Origin: Bog-756 sp963727955
GTDB lineage: Bacteria > Actinomycetota > Acidimicrobiia > Acidimicrobiales > RAAP-2
Assembly: GCA_963727955.1 (NCBI GenBank)
Contig: CAVSII010000001.1
Span: 496,001 to 560,000 of the forward strand
Direction of reading: 5' to 3'
DNA length: 64,000 bases
A program made the translations under genes and the position numbers. The notes beneath the pieces are model-generated. The model had not been told where the DNA came from and did no database searches. It was given only the letters and a program-made list of their open reading frames with translations. Every line of letters starts with the position of its first letter. Positions within the stretch are counted from its first letter, which is position 1. Shown in pieces: positions 32,393 through 41,988 of this stretch.

Positions 32393-34126
32393 CTATGCGT
32401 TGACCGACGGCCCGCCCGCGGTCACCGAATCGGTATCGGTCCCCGAGCGCAGGACGGTGCCCGGCGTGGCTCCGGTGAGGTCGCCGTGGCGCACAATCTC
32501 CGTCCCGTTGACCACAACGTGCTCGATTCCGTCGGCCTCGGCGTAGAGACGGCTGGCTCCACCGGGAAGGTCGTCGCGGGTGTACTCGGACCGATGTCCC
32601 ACTCGCTCGGGGTCGAGAACCACCAGGTCTGCGAAGAAGCCCTCAGCAACCCGCCCACGACTGCGCAGCCCATACAATCGGGCGGGCACGTCGGTGAGTT
32701 GGTGGATGGCAGCCTCCCAGCTCAGCAAACCCCTCTTCCTCACGCCCTCGCCGAGCATGGAGGTCGAGTACACGGCCCCGCACATCATGTCGAGGTGGGC
32801 GCCGGCGTCCGATCCCCCGACGACCGCCCGGGGGTCCTGCCACACCTTGGCCCGTAGATCCCAGTCGGCCTCCGATTCGGGGATGGGGGGCCGTAAGCCG
32901 GTGCGCAGGCCATCAGCCAACACCACTTCGATGAGAGCGTCGAAGGGGTCGAGGCCCCGTTGGGTGGCAACGTCGCCCACCGTGAGCCCGGCCAGGCCGT
33001 CGTTGGCTTGGCTGAAGGTCTCCTCGATGATCAACACACGCCAGTTGGCCAGAGCCGCAAGGATCCCTGCCTCCTCGGAATGGGCGGCAGTGTCGAGGAC
33101 CCGGCGAACTGCGGGATCGGCCAGTCGTGCCATGCGCTCCGGAATCGGTAGGGCGAAAACCTCCCGCCATCCCGGCAGGCCGTCGAGGACGGCACCGTGC
33201 TCGAAGGACAGCCGGATCTTCACGGTGTGGGGCAGTGTCAGTGCCACCACCGTGGCCCCCCGTGTAGCCGCCACGGTGGATGCCGCCAGCTGACGCTCGC
33301 ACCCCTCGGGGTTGAGGGCCGATACGCCGAGAACGTTCCAATTGGCTGGACGATTGGCCAACAGGGAGAGGCTGGCCATGAGCTCGACTTCGTCGTCGCT
33401 GAACCCGTTGATGCATCCGGGCAGGATGAGCTCGAGAGTCGTGCCCGGATGGGCGGCCAGTGAGCCGCACAGGGCCTCCAGCTCCGACCGGCTGGCAGCC
33501 CGCGACGGCACGGGTTGCCCGTCGCCGTCATTGTGGGTATGGGCCTGGGAGGTGGAGAAACCGAGCGCTCCTTCCTCGAAGCACGTCCGTGCCAGCGCCA
33601 CCATGGCCGCCACCTGCTTCTCGTTGGCCGCCGTACCGACGGCGTCGTCGCCCATGACCGCTCGTCGAAGTGTGGAGTGGCCGACCAGAAATCCGGCATT
33701 GACCCCGATGGCACCGTCGAAGCGCCCGAGCCATTGGCCGAACGAGCGCCACGACCAGTCGAGACGCTCGAGTGAGGTCAGTGGCATGCCTTCCACCCGG
33801 GCCATCATCCTGGCCAGGTAATCCGTGTGGGCCGGCTCGGTGGGGGCCAGCGAGAAACCGCAATTTCCCCCGATCACAGTGGTCACGCCATGGAGAGGGG
33901 AAGGTGATGCCGAAGGATCCCACGAGAGTTGGGCGTCGTAGTGGGTGTGGAGATCGACGAACCCGGGGGTCACCAGGAGCCCGTCGGCTTCGATGGTGGT
34001 GGAGGCGGGGTCGTCGATGCTGCCGACGGCCACGATCCGCTGGTTCAGCACCCCGACGTCGGCCCGCCGCGGCTCCGAACCGGTGCCATCCACGACCGTC
34101 CCTCCCCGCACCAGCAGATCGAGCAT
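32393..34126 (-). CDS. N-acyl-D-amino-acid deacylase-like amidohydrolase
   Basis: 577 residues from the ATG at 34126 (AAAGGA 5 nt upstream). Amidohydrolase-superfamily metal motifs: HTHYDAQ, IGGNCGFSLAP (Cys ligand of D-aminoacylases), VGHSTLRRAVMG, GALGFSTSQAHTH and GGSDAGAHLDMM. Family members hydrolyse N-acyl-D-amino acids or related cyclic amides. A 1-nt stop/start overlap (TGATG) with the ALDH upstream indicates a two-gene operon. Substrate unknown; an N-acyl or lactam-type bond is likely. Confidence 0.88.
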   Translation of the reverse strand: MLDLLVRGGTVVDGTGSEPRRADVGVLNQRIVAVGSIDDPASTTIEADGLLVTPGFVDLHTHYDAQLSWDPSASPSPLHGVTTVIGGNCGFSLAPTEPAHTDYLARMMARVEGMPLTSLERLDWSWRSFGQWLGRFDGAIGVNAGFLVGHSTLRRAVMGDDAVGTAANEKQVAAMVALARTCFEEGALGFSTSQAHTHNDGDGQPVPSRAASRSELEALCGSLAAHPGTTLELILPGCINGFSDDEVELMASLSLLANRPANWNVLGVSALNPEGCERQLAASTVAATRGATVVALTLPHTVKIRLSFEHGAVLDGLPGWREVFALPIPERMARLADPAVRRVLDTAAHSEEAGILAALANWRVLIIEETFSQANDGLAGLTVGDVATQRGLDPFDALIEVVLADGLRTGLRPPIPESEADWDLRAKVWQDPRAVVGGSDAGAHLDMMCGAVYSTSMLGEGVRKRGLLSWEAAIHQLTDVPARLYGLRSRGRVAEGFFADLVVLDPERVGHRSEYTRDDLPGGASRLYAEADGIEHVVVNGTEIVRHGDLTGATPGTVLRSGTDTDSVTAGGPSVNA

Positions 34127-35601
34127 CACTGTCCTTTCACGGCGCCACCGAGGATCGCCTTGGGCCGGGTGAAGGCGAGCATGCCCTCGGTGCCAAGCTC
34201 GAGTCCGAAGCCGGACTGTTTCCATCCGCCGAAAGGGGCCCGGAAGTCCATGGCGCCCGGGCCATGGCTGTTGACGAAAACCGTTCCCGCCTGCAGGCGG
34301 TCGGCGACATCTGCGGCCAGCGTCTCGTCGTCCGTCCAGATCGAGGCACCCAGACCGAAGGACGAGTCGTTCCCACGGACAATGGCTTCGCCGATATCGC
34401 CGTACCCCAGCACGGGCAGAGCCGGGGCGAACTGTTCCTGGGCGACGATATCGGCGTGGTCGGGCGCGCCCTCCACGATGGCCGGCGACACGAAATAGCC
34501 CCCTCCCTCGGCGTCCTCCGGCCGCATCGAAGCGGGACGGTGGACCCGGGCCCCCAGTGCCGCCGCCTGCTCCAGCATCTGCTCGACCCGCCGGCGTCCC
34601 GAGGCGTGATGGACGGGGCCCATCGTCACCCCTTCGGTCAGGCCGTCACCGACCAGCTCCTGCGACGCCCGCTCCACCAAAGCCTCCACCAACGAGTGAA
34701 CCTTGCCGTGCGGGACGTAGACCCTCTTGATGGCCGTGCACACCTGGCCGCTGGTGATGAAGGCGGCATCAAAGAGGCGGCCGGCCAGATCGGCATCGAT
34801 CTCGACATCGGGGGCCACAATGGCGGGGTCGTTTCCCCCCAGCTCGAGGACCAGCGGGGTGAGACCCATGGCGGCCTGCGACATCACCGCTCTTCCCGTT
34901 TCCACCCCGCCGGTCAGGGAGACCATGCCGACCCCGGCGTGGTTGACCAGGGTCTGGCCGATCTCCGGGCCCGGCCCGTTGATGGCGTTGAGCACCCCTG
35001 GCGGCAGCGCACTGGCCAGGGCGGCGGCCAGGGCCAACACCGCGGTGGGACATGTGGGTGGTGTCTTGACCACCACCGTGTTCCCTACCAACAGCGCCGG
35101 CAGTGCTTTGTTGGCCAGAACCGACAGGGGCCAGTTGAAAGGGAGGATGGCGGCCACGACGCCGAGGGGCTCTCGCACCACGCGGTTGACCCGCTCGCCG
35201 TCGATCCAGGTTCTCTCGGCCAGTGCATCGTCGACCAGGGGGGCGAAGGCGGAACCCATTCCCCCGATCGTCCCGGCGTCGAACTGCGATTCCCATAGAA
35301 CCTTGCCGTGCTCTCTTGTGAGCAGATCGGCCAACCCTGCGGACTCCACCAGTGTCGCCGCCGACTGTGTGGCCCGGCACACCAAGGCGGCGCGCTCGGC
35401 TCGGGGAAGTGCCGCCCAATCCGACTGGGCGTGGCGTGCCGACTCCACGGCTCTGTCGACCTGCTCGGTGGACGCCGTCGGCGCGTCGAATACCACCTCG
35501 GCCGGTCGAGCGGGATTGTGGACGGGATAGGTACCCCCTTCACCCCGGACAACCTGGCCGTCGATGATCAACCCGACGGTGGCACCATCATCGATGGTCA
35601 T
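34126..35601 (-). CDS. Aldehyde dehydrogenase
   Basis: 491 residues from the ATG at 35601 (AAAGG 5 nt upstream; the GTG at 35607 is less well spaced). Catalytic set: LPFNWPL (Asn), LTGGVETGR, LELGGNDPA (Glu), TSGQVCTAIKR (nucleophile Cys), QEQFAPALPVL. It resembles the NAD-dependent ALDHs that oxidise aldehydes with small polar or aryl groups. First gene of the operon with the deacylase. Confidence 0.92.
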   Translation of the reverse strand: MTIDDGATVGLIIDGQVVRGEGGTYPVHNPARPAEVVFDAPTASTEQVDRAVESARHAQSDWAALPRAERAALVCRATQSAATLVESAGLADLLTREHGKVLWESQFDAGTIGGMGSAFAPLVDDALAERTWIDGERVNRVVREPLGVVAAILPFNWPLSVLANKALPALLVGNTVVVKTPPTCPTAVLALAAALASALPPGVLNAINGPGPEIGQTLVNHAGVGMVSLTGGVETGRAVMSQAAMGLTPLVLELGGNDPAIVAPDVEIDADLAGRLFDAAFITSGQVCTAIKRVYVPHGKVHSLVEALVERASQELVGDGLTEGVTMGPVHHASGRRRVEQMLEQAAALGARVHRPASMRPEDAEGGGYFVSPAIVEGAPDHADIVAQEQFAPALPVLGYGDIGEAIVRGNDSSFGLGASIWTDDETLAADVADRLQAGTVFVNSHGPGAMDFRAPFGGWKQSGFGLELGTEGMLAFTRPKAILGGAVKGQ

Positions 35602-35743
35602 GGCCACCTTTCATCATTCCCTCCCGTCCCCTCAGGACGGCCCCGAGGGAGCACAGCCCCGGGAGGATGCTACCCATCCACTGCCGATGACGTCCGATCC
35701 GGGCCCATCGGAACGGCTGCCAGCATCCTGGGAACGCCGGCGC

Positions 35744-35749
35744 TAGCGT
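35744..35749 (+). promoter_or_regulatory. Putative -10 element, leaderless start of the amidohydrolase
   Basis: TAGCGT, 9 nt before the ATG at 35759; no ribosome site. Confidence 0.4.
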
Positions 35750-35758
35750 GCCCAGTCG

Positions 35759-36988
35759 ATGGTTGATCAGGTTGCCGCCGGCCAGAAGCCGAAACGTCCG
35801 ACGTTGCTACCCGACCCGGAGCCGAGGCCGGTCCGTGTTCCTATCATTTCAGTGGACGACCATCTCATAGAGCCACCCGATCTGTTCGAGGGACGGGTCC
35901 CCACCCGGTTGGCTGATCGCGCCCCGCACATCGTCGAGGACAGTTCCGGCAACCAGTTCTGGATCTATGAGGATCGCCAGTATCCCAACATCGGGCTCAA
36001 TGCGGTGATAGGGCGGCCGAAGGATCAGTGGAGTATGGAGCCCGCTCGTTTCGAGGACATGAGGCCGGGCTGCTTCGATATCCATGCCCGGATTGCCGAT
36101 ATGGACATCAACGGCATCTGGGCCTCCCTCTGCTTCCCGTCACTGGTCGCCGGCTTCTGTGGATCGGTGTTCATCCGATCAGACGATCCGGAGCTCGGAC
36201 TGGCCTGTCTGCGCGCTTGGAACGACTGGCACGCCGATGTGTGGGCGGCGACCTATCCGGACAGGATCATTCCGCTCCAGCTCCCGTGGCTCAACGACGT
36301 GACCCTGGCGGCCGACGAAGTGAGGGTCAACGCCGAACGTGGGTTCAAAGCGGTGAGCTTCCCCGAGTTCCCCGCCCAGCTGGGATTGCCGTCGATCTTC
36401 ACCGACTATTGGGATCCACTGTTTGCCGCCTGCCAGGAAACCGAGACGGTGATCTGCCTGCACACGGGTGCTTCGTCCTGGGCGCCGCTCCCGTCGCCGT
36501 CGCCTCCCTTTGAGCTCCTCCCGACCCTGTTTCCGGTCAATGCCCTTATCGCCGCCGGCGAGTGGCTGTGGTCCGGGGTTCCTCTGCGGTTCCCCGATCT
36601 CTCGATTGCCATGTCGGAGGGGGGCATCGGCTGGGTACCCATGCTCCTCGATCGGGTCGACTACGTGCTGGACCATTCGGCGTCCGGAAGCGAGAGCGAA
36701 TCGTGGCCGTCCAAACTGCGTCCGAGCGAGGTGCTCAGACGCAACTTCTGGTTCTGCACCATCGATGACCCGTCGCTGGTCGAGCTGCGGTATGTCATCG
36801 GTGTCGATCACATCATGGTCGAGAGCGACTACCCACATGCCGATTCGACGTGGCCGGACACCCAGGCCGTGCTCGAGGCCACTCTGGGTGGGATCGGCGA
36901 CGTCGAGCTGCGCATGATGGCCGCCGGCAACGCAGCCCGCCTGTTTCGTCACCCGCTGCCCGTCAGGGACGATTGGAGAGTCGGCTGA
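35759..36988 (+). CDS. Amidohydrolase (ACMSD/metal-dependent hydrolase family)
   Basis: 409 residues, TIM-barrel amidohydrolase of the type found beside beta-oxidation clusters. ISVDDHLIEPPDLFEGRVP gives a D-x-H-like N-terminal metal site; IGLNAVIGRP, MDINGIWASLCFPS, ICLHTGASSW (barrel His), AMSEGGIGWVPMLLDR and MVESDYPHADSTWP (C-terminal Asp) follow in order. Close paralogue of the protein at 54840, sharing several segments nearly identically. Predicted hydrolase or decarboxylase of a cyclic or acyl intermediate. Stands alone between an operon and a 223-nt relatively AT-rich gap in which I see no gene. Confidence 0.9.
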   Translation: MVDQVAAGQKPKRPTLLPDPEPRPVRVPIISVDDHLIEPPDLFEGRVPTRLADRAPHIVEDSSGNQFWIYEDRQYPNIGLNAVIGRPKDQWSMEPARFEDMRPGCFDIHARIADMDINGIWASLCFPSLVAGFCGSVFIRSDDPELGLACLRAWNDWHADVWAATYPDRIIPLQLPWLNDVTLAADEVRVNAERGFKAVSFPEFPAQLGLPSIFTDYWDPLFAACQETETVICLHTGASSWAPLPSPSPPFELLPTLFPVNALIAAGEWLWSGVPLRFPDLSIAMSEGGIGWVPMLLDRVDYVLDHSASGSESESWPSKLRPSEVLRRNFWFCTIDDPSLVELRYVIGVDHIMVESDYPHADSTWPDTQAVLEATLGGIGDVELRMMAAGNAARLFRHPLPVRDDWRVG

Positions 36989-37211
36989 CAACCGGTCGAC
37001 GGCGCCCGCGCCGCGGGCGAGAGGTCGATACCTTCTATTTTCAAAAGTTGCCGAATCAGGGTCGACGCCCGATAGTTGCCTCGAGTGAATATCGGCTGTA
37101 GGCGGTTATTCGAGCCAATTGCGAAGATAGAGAACACCACAGGCCGGAGACCACAGACCCCGGGTCGCCGCCGGTCCCAGGATCCAGGCCCGATTCAGCG
37201 GGCCGATCGGC

Positions 37212-37586
37212 TCATCCGTCCACGACGGTGTCCTGCTGGATCTCGACGGTATTGCCGGCCGGGTCGACGAACCAGATCTGGACCACTGGTCCTTGGGCGC
37301 CCCGTGCAAAGGGGATGCCCTCACGCTCGAGCTCAGCGATGGCCTCGTCCAGGTCACTGACGGCGAAACAGACGTGGGGGCCTGTCGGTTGAATTGGCCC
37401 GCTACCTGTTGGCGCGTCGACCAGGTGGAGCTGTACGTCGCCGGCCGAAAACCAGTGTCCCTCGACGCCGGGAATGTCGGGCCGGGCCTCGTCGGGCAGG
37501 CTCAGCAGGCGACGATAGAAGGAAACCGAGGCGTCCAAGCTCCCGGCCACGTTGACACTGTGGTGCAGCGTACGGGTGACTCTCAT
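37212..37586 (-). CDS. VOC/glyoxalase-family protein
   Basis: 124 residues, vicinal-oxygen-chelate fold: HHSVNVAGSLDASVSFYRRL, GHWFSAGDVQLHLVD, PHVCFAVSDLDEAI and WFVDPAGNTVEIQQ. Candidate metal ligands are the His of LHHSVNV, the His of VQLHLVD or PHVCF, and the Glu of NTVEIQQ. Such proteins include methylmalonyl-CoA epimerases, glyoxalases and dioxygenases; none can be selected. Last gene of a five-gene minus-strand group from 42879. Confidence 0.88.
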   Translation of the reverse strand: MRVTRTLHHSVNVAGSLDASVSFYRRLLSLPDEARPDIPGVEGHWFSAGDVQLHLVDAPTGSGPIQPTGPHVCFAVSDLDEAIAELEREGIPFARGAQGPVVQIWFVDPAGNTVEIQQDTVVDG

Positions 37587-37644
37587 GGGCCAACCCGCCC
37601 GTCCGGCAGTGCACCTCGGACGCCATCGGTGCCGATGATCCTGG

Positions 37645-38754
37645 TCATGGCGGCCAGCCTTCGGGAGTGACCACGCCCGACATCGTACGGGGGTCGACCG
37701 GCTGGTGGGTCTTGCCGGCTTCGTAGACGGCGAAACAGAGTTGGAGGGCCTTGACGCCTTCGGCGGCCGTCAACGCAGCCGGTGTCCCGTCGACCAGGGC
37801 GTCGACGAAGTTGATTGACGCCCGCTTGAACCCGGTGCCCCAGTCGGCGTCGACCGCGGGAAAGGCGGTCGTCGTCATCTCACCCTGCTTGCCCTGGTAG
37901 AGAACCACAGCCGGGAGGTCGAGCATCTCGCCAGTGCAGCGTGTCACCCACAGGTAGCCCTCGTCCCCCTGGATCTCGAAGAACTCATCGGCCCCGTAGT
38001 AGGCGCTACGCATCCACATCTGGGGGGCGTACATGATGTCCATGGTGCCGAGGATGCCCGGGTCCTCATACTGGAAGATGGCGGCGCAGGGCTCGAAGAA
38101 AAAGTCGCGGCGGCGGACCACGGCCTGCACCGACACGATGTCCTGGTCGAACATCCATAGGGCCATGGCGTACTTGTGGATCACGTCGTCGAAGAGATGC
38201 CCTCCTGGGCTGCTGTCGGTCAGGCGCCAGACGTAGCCGTCGGCCTCCAGGCCCGCCTGGAAGGCCGAGTCGGTCTGGCCCACCACTGTCTTGATTCGCA
38301 GATGGCTGGGCTGGCCGATCGCTCCTTCGGCCAGCAGGCGCTTGGCCTGCTCCAACGGGGGATAGTGGCGGTAGCACTCGCTGACCCGGAGGATGAGACC
38401 CGCCTCGTCGGCGGCGGCCGCCATGGCCTGGGCTTCGTCGATGGTGTTGGCCAACGGTTTCTGGCAGGAGACGTGCTTGCCGGCGGCCAGGGCGGCCAGC
38501 ACGTGGTCGTGGTGCAGATTGGTCGGCGTCAGGATCTCCACGGCCTCGATCGACGGGTCGGCCAGCATGGCATCGAGGTCGGTGTACACCGATCGTGCCC
38601 CCCACGCCTCGGCCGCCGCCGCAGCGCGGCCCTCGAAGGGGTCGCAGACCGCCACCACCTCGCATCGCGGGTCTTCGAGGTAACCGGCCACGTTGAGAAC
38701 GGCGATATTGCCCGCTCCGACGATCCCGATCCGGACCGGATCTGTCCTTGACAT
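37645..38754 (-). CDS. Gfo/Idh/MocA-family oxidoreductase
   Basis: 369 residues: Rossmann GIVGAGNIAVLNVAGY, VCDPFEGRA, ILTPTNLHHDHVLAALAAGKHV, then QKPLANT in place of the usual EKP, and the C-terminal catalytic region SSPGGHLFDDVIHKYAMALWM. The GGHLFDDVIHK motif carries the expected Asp/His pair. NAD(P)-dependent oxidation of a sugar-like or cyclic alcohol is the family role; a link to CoA catabolism is not obvious. A -10 box sits 7 nt before the start. Confidence 0.9.
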   Translation of the reverse strand: MSRTDPVRIGIVGAGNIAVLNVAGYLEDPRCEVVAVCDPFEGRAAAAAEAWGARSVYTDLDAMLADPSIEAVEILTPTNLHHDHVLAALAAGKHVSCQKPLANTIDEAQAMAAAADEAGLILRVSECYRHYPPLEQAKRLLAEGAIGQPSHLRIKTVVGQTDSAFQAGLEADGYVWRLTDSSPGGHLFDDVIHKYAMALWMFDQDIVSVQAVVRRRDFFFEPCAAIFQYEDPGILGTMDIMYAPQMWMRSAYYGADEFFEIQGDEGYLWVTRCTGEMLDLPAVVLYQGKQGEMTTTAFPAVDADWGTGFKRASINFVDALVDGTPAALTAAEGVKALQLCFAVYEAGKTHQPVDPRTMSGVVTPEGWPP

Positions 38755-38761
38755 GGCGGTC

Positions 38762-38767
38762 AGGTTA
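38762..38767 (-). promoter_or_regulatory. Putative -10 element, leaderless start of the Gfo/Idh/MocA gene
   Basis: Minus-strand TAACCT, 7 nt from the ATG at 38754, in the 45-nt gap after the upstream ligase stop. Confidence 0.45.
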
Positions 38768-38799
38768 GGCCAGAGGGCGGCCGGTTCACGATTCCGTGT

Positions 38800-40395
38800 T
38801 CACGACGACCCCGGATAGCCACCACCGCCGTAGCGTCGGTCGAGCTCCTCGTAGTCGATGGCCCAACTCTTCCGGGGGAGGGCGTCGGTGAACTCGACGA
38901 TGCTCGGTTTTTTGTACGAGGCGATGTGGGCCCGGCAATGCTCGATGAGCTCGGCCTCGGACGCAGTTGTTCCGGGCTCGAGCACGACGACGGCCAACAC
39001 CCGTTGGGTCCATCGTCGGTCGGGCACGCCGATGATGGCCGCCTCGTTCACTGCCGGGTGCTGGAGCAGGCACCCTTCGACCTCGGCGGGGTAGATGTTC
39101 TCCGCCGCCGATTTAACGATGCGGGTGAGAGGAGCCACGAAGCTGAGCGAACCGTCCGGGTGGCGACGACCGAGGTCGCTAGTGTGCCACCAGCCACCCC
39201 GGAACCTCTCGGCGTTGAGCTCCGGCCGGTTGTGGTAGCCGTTGGTGACGATGGGCCCACGGGCCACGATCTCACCCGTCTCGCCCTCGACGACGTCGAT
39301 TCCGTCGGGGTCGACGATCCGGACCTCGGCCAACGGCGAGGGGCGTCCGCTGGTGCCCTCGGATCCCACTCCAAAGGCGTTGAAAGTCAACATGCCGGTG
39401 ACTTCGGTCTGCCCGTAGCCGGCCGGATGGGTTCCCCACGGGCTGTCATCCACCAGGATCATGGCGTTCCAGGCCGGACTCCCCCCAAAGGTGCGGAAAC
39501 CGGACAGGTCGTAACGACCTTGGCCGTTGACCTTCATCACCTCCTCGGCCGTAGGACCCATGACGAAACCGTAATTGCAGCCCTCGGCCTCGATGACTCG
39601 GCACAACTCGTCGGCGTCCACCCTGCGGGTCAAGACGTTGGTGCCACCCATCTGGAAGGTGGCGAAGGTGGTCATGAGCGTGGCCATGTGGAACATGGGC
39701 CCGGAGTTCAAGTAGACGGACTCCTCTGTGATCCTCTGGACCATGGCCACCAGGATCGCTTGACTGATGATGGCCCGATGGGAGAGCAGCGCACCGTTGG
39801 GCGTCCCGCCGAAGGCGCCGGTGTAGAGCTGGATGACAGGGTCGACCGGGGTGACCGTGTTCCGGTCATCGTCGTGGTCTGACGGACCGGCGCCGGCCTC
39901 CAGGAAGGACTCGTAGCCATCGGCGGCCGCCGGGTCGTCGTGGACCAGCCAACGCGCCGTCCCCGTCCAGCGGGAGCGGGCTTCGGCCACGGTGTCACCA
40001 ATCTCTTCGCGCTGCCACACGACGACGGTGGGAGCAGCGTCCTCGAGCACAAACACCATCTCCGCCGCGCTCAGCCGCCAGTTGGCGGGAACGACGACTG
40101 CGCCGATTTTGGCGCAGGCCAACCACGATTCCACCAGACGGTGGCAGTTCTGGCCGAGCCACACCAACCGTCCCCCGTGGGTCATGCCGGCGCCGAGCAG
40201 CTGGCGGGCCAGACGGTCGGTGCGCTCCTCGAGCTCGGGGTAGGTGATGCTGGTCGTGCCGCACACCAGGGCCCGCGTTCGCGGCCGGCTGCGGGAATGT
40301 TCGGCCAGCACGTCGGGGAGCGTCACCATGGTGCCGGCGGCCACGGCATCCGACGAGGCGACGACCGGGTCCGGACCGGCCTCTGGGGGCGTCAC
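38800..40395 (-). CDS. AMP-binding CoA ligase homologue with altered ATP and lysine motifs
   Basis: 531 residues from the GTG at 40395, 4 nt after the preceding ligase stop (an ATG at 40329 is possible). The fold is clearly ANL: GYGQTEVTGML, WWHTSDLGRRHPDGSLSFVA, IVKSAAENIYPAEVEG. But the P-loop (about residues 190-206), normally TSGTTGxPKG, reads LYTGAFGGTPNGALLSH with Asn for Lys, and the C-terminal catalytic Lys segment is PRKSWAIDYEELDRRYGGG without a GK. Adenylation or thioesterification may be impaired or different. The GGGGYPG ending recalls some mycobacterial FadD proteins, from memory only. Confidence 0.87.
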   Translation of the reverse strand: MTPPEAGPDPVVASSDAVAAGTMVTLPDVLAEHSRSRPRTRALVCGTTSITYPELEERTDRLARQLLGAGMTHGGRLVWLGQNCHRLVESWLACAKIGAVVVPANWRLSAAEMVFVLEDAAPTVVVWQREEIGDTVAEARSRWTGTARWLVHDDPAAADGYESFLEAGAGPSDHDDDRNTVTPVDPVIQLYTGAFGGTPNGALLSHRAIISQAILVAMVQRITEESVYLNSGPMFHMATLMTTFATFQMGGTNVLTRRVDADELCRVIEAEGCNYGFVMGPTAEEVMKVNGQGRYDLSGFRTFGGSPAWNAMILVDDSPWGTHPAGYGQTEVTGMLTFNAFGVGSEGTSGRPSPLAEVRIVDPDGIDVVEGETGEIVARGPIVTNGYHNRPELNAERFRGGWWHTSDLGRRHPDGSLSFVAPLTRIVKSAAENIYPAEVEGCLLQHPAVNEAAIIGVPDRRWTQRVLAVVVLEPGTTASEAELIEHCRAHIASYKKPSIVEFTDALPRKSWAIDYEELDRRYGGGGYPGSS

Positions 40396-40399
40396 CGGC

Positions 40400-41962
40400 T
40401 CACCGGGATTCTGGCGGGGCGGGGACCTCCTCCAGGCGGGCCCGGAGTTTGTCCTTGACCACTTTGCCGGTGGCGTTGCGGGGGAGAGCTTCAACAAAGT
40501 ACCACTGACGGGGCACCTTGTACTGGGCCAGTTCCTCGAGGGTGTGGGCTCGAAGATCGTCGTCGGTGGCCTGCTGGCCGGGTCGAAGCACGACGAAGGC
40601 GACCACGTCCTCGCCCAGGACCGGATGGGGCACGCCGATGACGGCCACCTCGTGCACAGACGGATGTGACTCGATGGCGTGCTCGACGTCGGTCGGATGG
40701 ATGTTGTTGCCCCCCCGGATGATGACGTCCTTGCTCCTGCCCACGATGTAGAGATACCCGTCAGCGTCCAGTTTTCCGAGGTCACCGGTGATGAGCCAGC
40801 CGTCCACCCAGGTTCGGGCTGTGGCGTCCGGATCGCCGTAGTACTCGCGGGGTCGGCCGGGTATGCGCATGCGAACCTCGCCCACTTGGCCGGCTGGCAT
40901 GTCGTCCCCGTTGCCGTCGACGCAGTGGATCTCTGCCGGGGGAGCGGGCTTGCCGACCGATCCGGGACGCTTGACGGCCTCGCCGGGTGGCATGATGCAG
41001 TAGACGGAGCCGGCCTCTGTCATGCCGTAGTTGTTGGACACCAGGGCGGTGGGCATGTGCTCTTGCAGCCGCTCCAGAACGAAAGGGGCCAGGGGGGCGC
41101 TACCCACTGAGCAGAGGGTCACGGAGCTCAGGTCGGCCTTTTCGAAGCGGGGGTTCTCGAGCAGCAGGGTGGCCATCGCCGGAACAAGGAACACGGCCGA
41201 TGGCCTCTCCGATTCGACGGTGTCGAACCATTGGTCAGCACCGAACCGCGGTTGGAAGATGACCTTCATACCGAGCTTCATGGGCGTGTACACGAAGGAG
41301 ATACCGGCAAAGGTGTAGGGCGGACTGGCATGCATCCACCCTTGTCCGCTCCACGTCGGCTCGGTGAAGGGGACCAACGAGGAGTTCTCGTGACGGACGG
41401 CAACGCCCTTGGGATGGCCCGTGGTCCCCGACGTGTAGAGGATGTCGGCCAGATCCTCGGGCTGGCGGGGAACCTGGAGATAGGACGCATCAGGGTCGAG
41501 CGCCTCCGACCAGGGGATGACGCCGGGTGGTTGGTCCGCCCCGCTGGCGTCCGCACCCTTGTTCCCCGAAGCCGGCGGCGCGGCGATCACCAGACCGGGG
41601 CGCCCGTCTTGGTAGCGGTCGACCAACGACATTTCGGTCACGGTGGCTGCCGCACCCGAGTGGTCGATCATCCGCGCCACTTCGGGCCGGGTCAGTTGCG
41701 GATTGAAGGGAACGGCCACCGCTCCCGCCCGGTGAACGGCGGCGTAGGTCACCACCCAGCGCAGAGCGTTGGTCGGATCGAGGTGGATGGCCACCCGGTC
41801 GCCGGGAGCGAGTCCGGAGGCCAGAAATCCCCGAGCAAGCCGGCTGGCCTGGGCATCCCAATCGTCGAAGGTGAGCGATCCGATACCCACCACCTGATAG
41901 GCGACCTGGTCGCCGAATGCGAGGGCCACCGCGTGCAACTGTTCTGGGAGTAGCTGTGACAC
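40400..41962 (-). CDS. AMP-binding acyl-CoA synthetase
   Basis: 520 residues, GTG start with AGGAG upstream. Complete motif set: LYTSGTTGHPKGVAVRH, NNYGMTEAGSV, ITGDLGKLDADGYLYIVGR, VIIRGGNNIHPTDVE and PRNATGKVVKDKL. It is a normal acid:CoA ligase and sits next to the motif-altered paralogue at 38800, so the two may work on related substrates or as a pair. Preceded by an SDR 26 nt upstream. Confidence 0.93.
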   Translation of the reverse strand: MSQLLPEQLHAVALAFGDQVAYQVVGIGSLTFDDWDAQASRLARGFLASGLAPGDRVAIHLDPTNALRWVVTYAAVHRAGAVAVPFNPQLTRPEVARMIDHSGAAATVTEMSLVDRYQDGRPGLVIAAPPASGNKGADASGADQPPGVIPWSEALDPDASYLQVPRQPEDLADILYTSGTTGHPKGVAVRHENSSLVPFTEPTWSGQGWMHASPPYTFAGISFVYTPMKLGMKVIFQPRFGADQWFDTVESERPSAVFLVPAMATLLLENPRFEKADLSSVTLCSVGSAPLAPFVLERLQEHMPTALVSNNYGMTEAGSVYCIMPPGEAVKRPGSVGKPAPPAEIHCVDGNGDDMPAGQVGEVRMRIPGRPREYYGDPDATARTWVDGWLITGDLGKLDADGYLYIVGRSKDVIIRGGNNIHPTDVEHAIESHPSVHEVAVIGVPHPVLGEDVVAFVVLRPGQQATDDDLRAHTLEELAQYKVPRQWYFVEALPRNATGKVVKDKLRARLEEVPAPPESR

Positions 41963-41988
41963 TGCGGTCTCCTACCCCGACGGTCCGG

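Noticed and set aside
36989..37211. Relatively AT-rich gap as a possible small RNA or attachment site
   Set aside because: No hairpin followed by T-run, no direct repeats and no tRNA-like fold visible; only the base composition is unusual.
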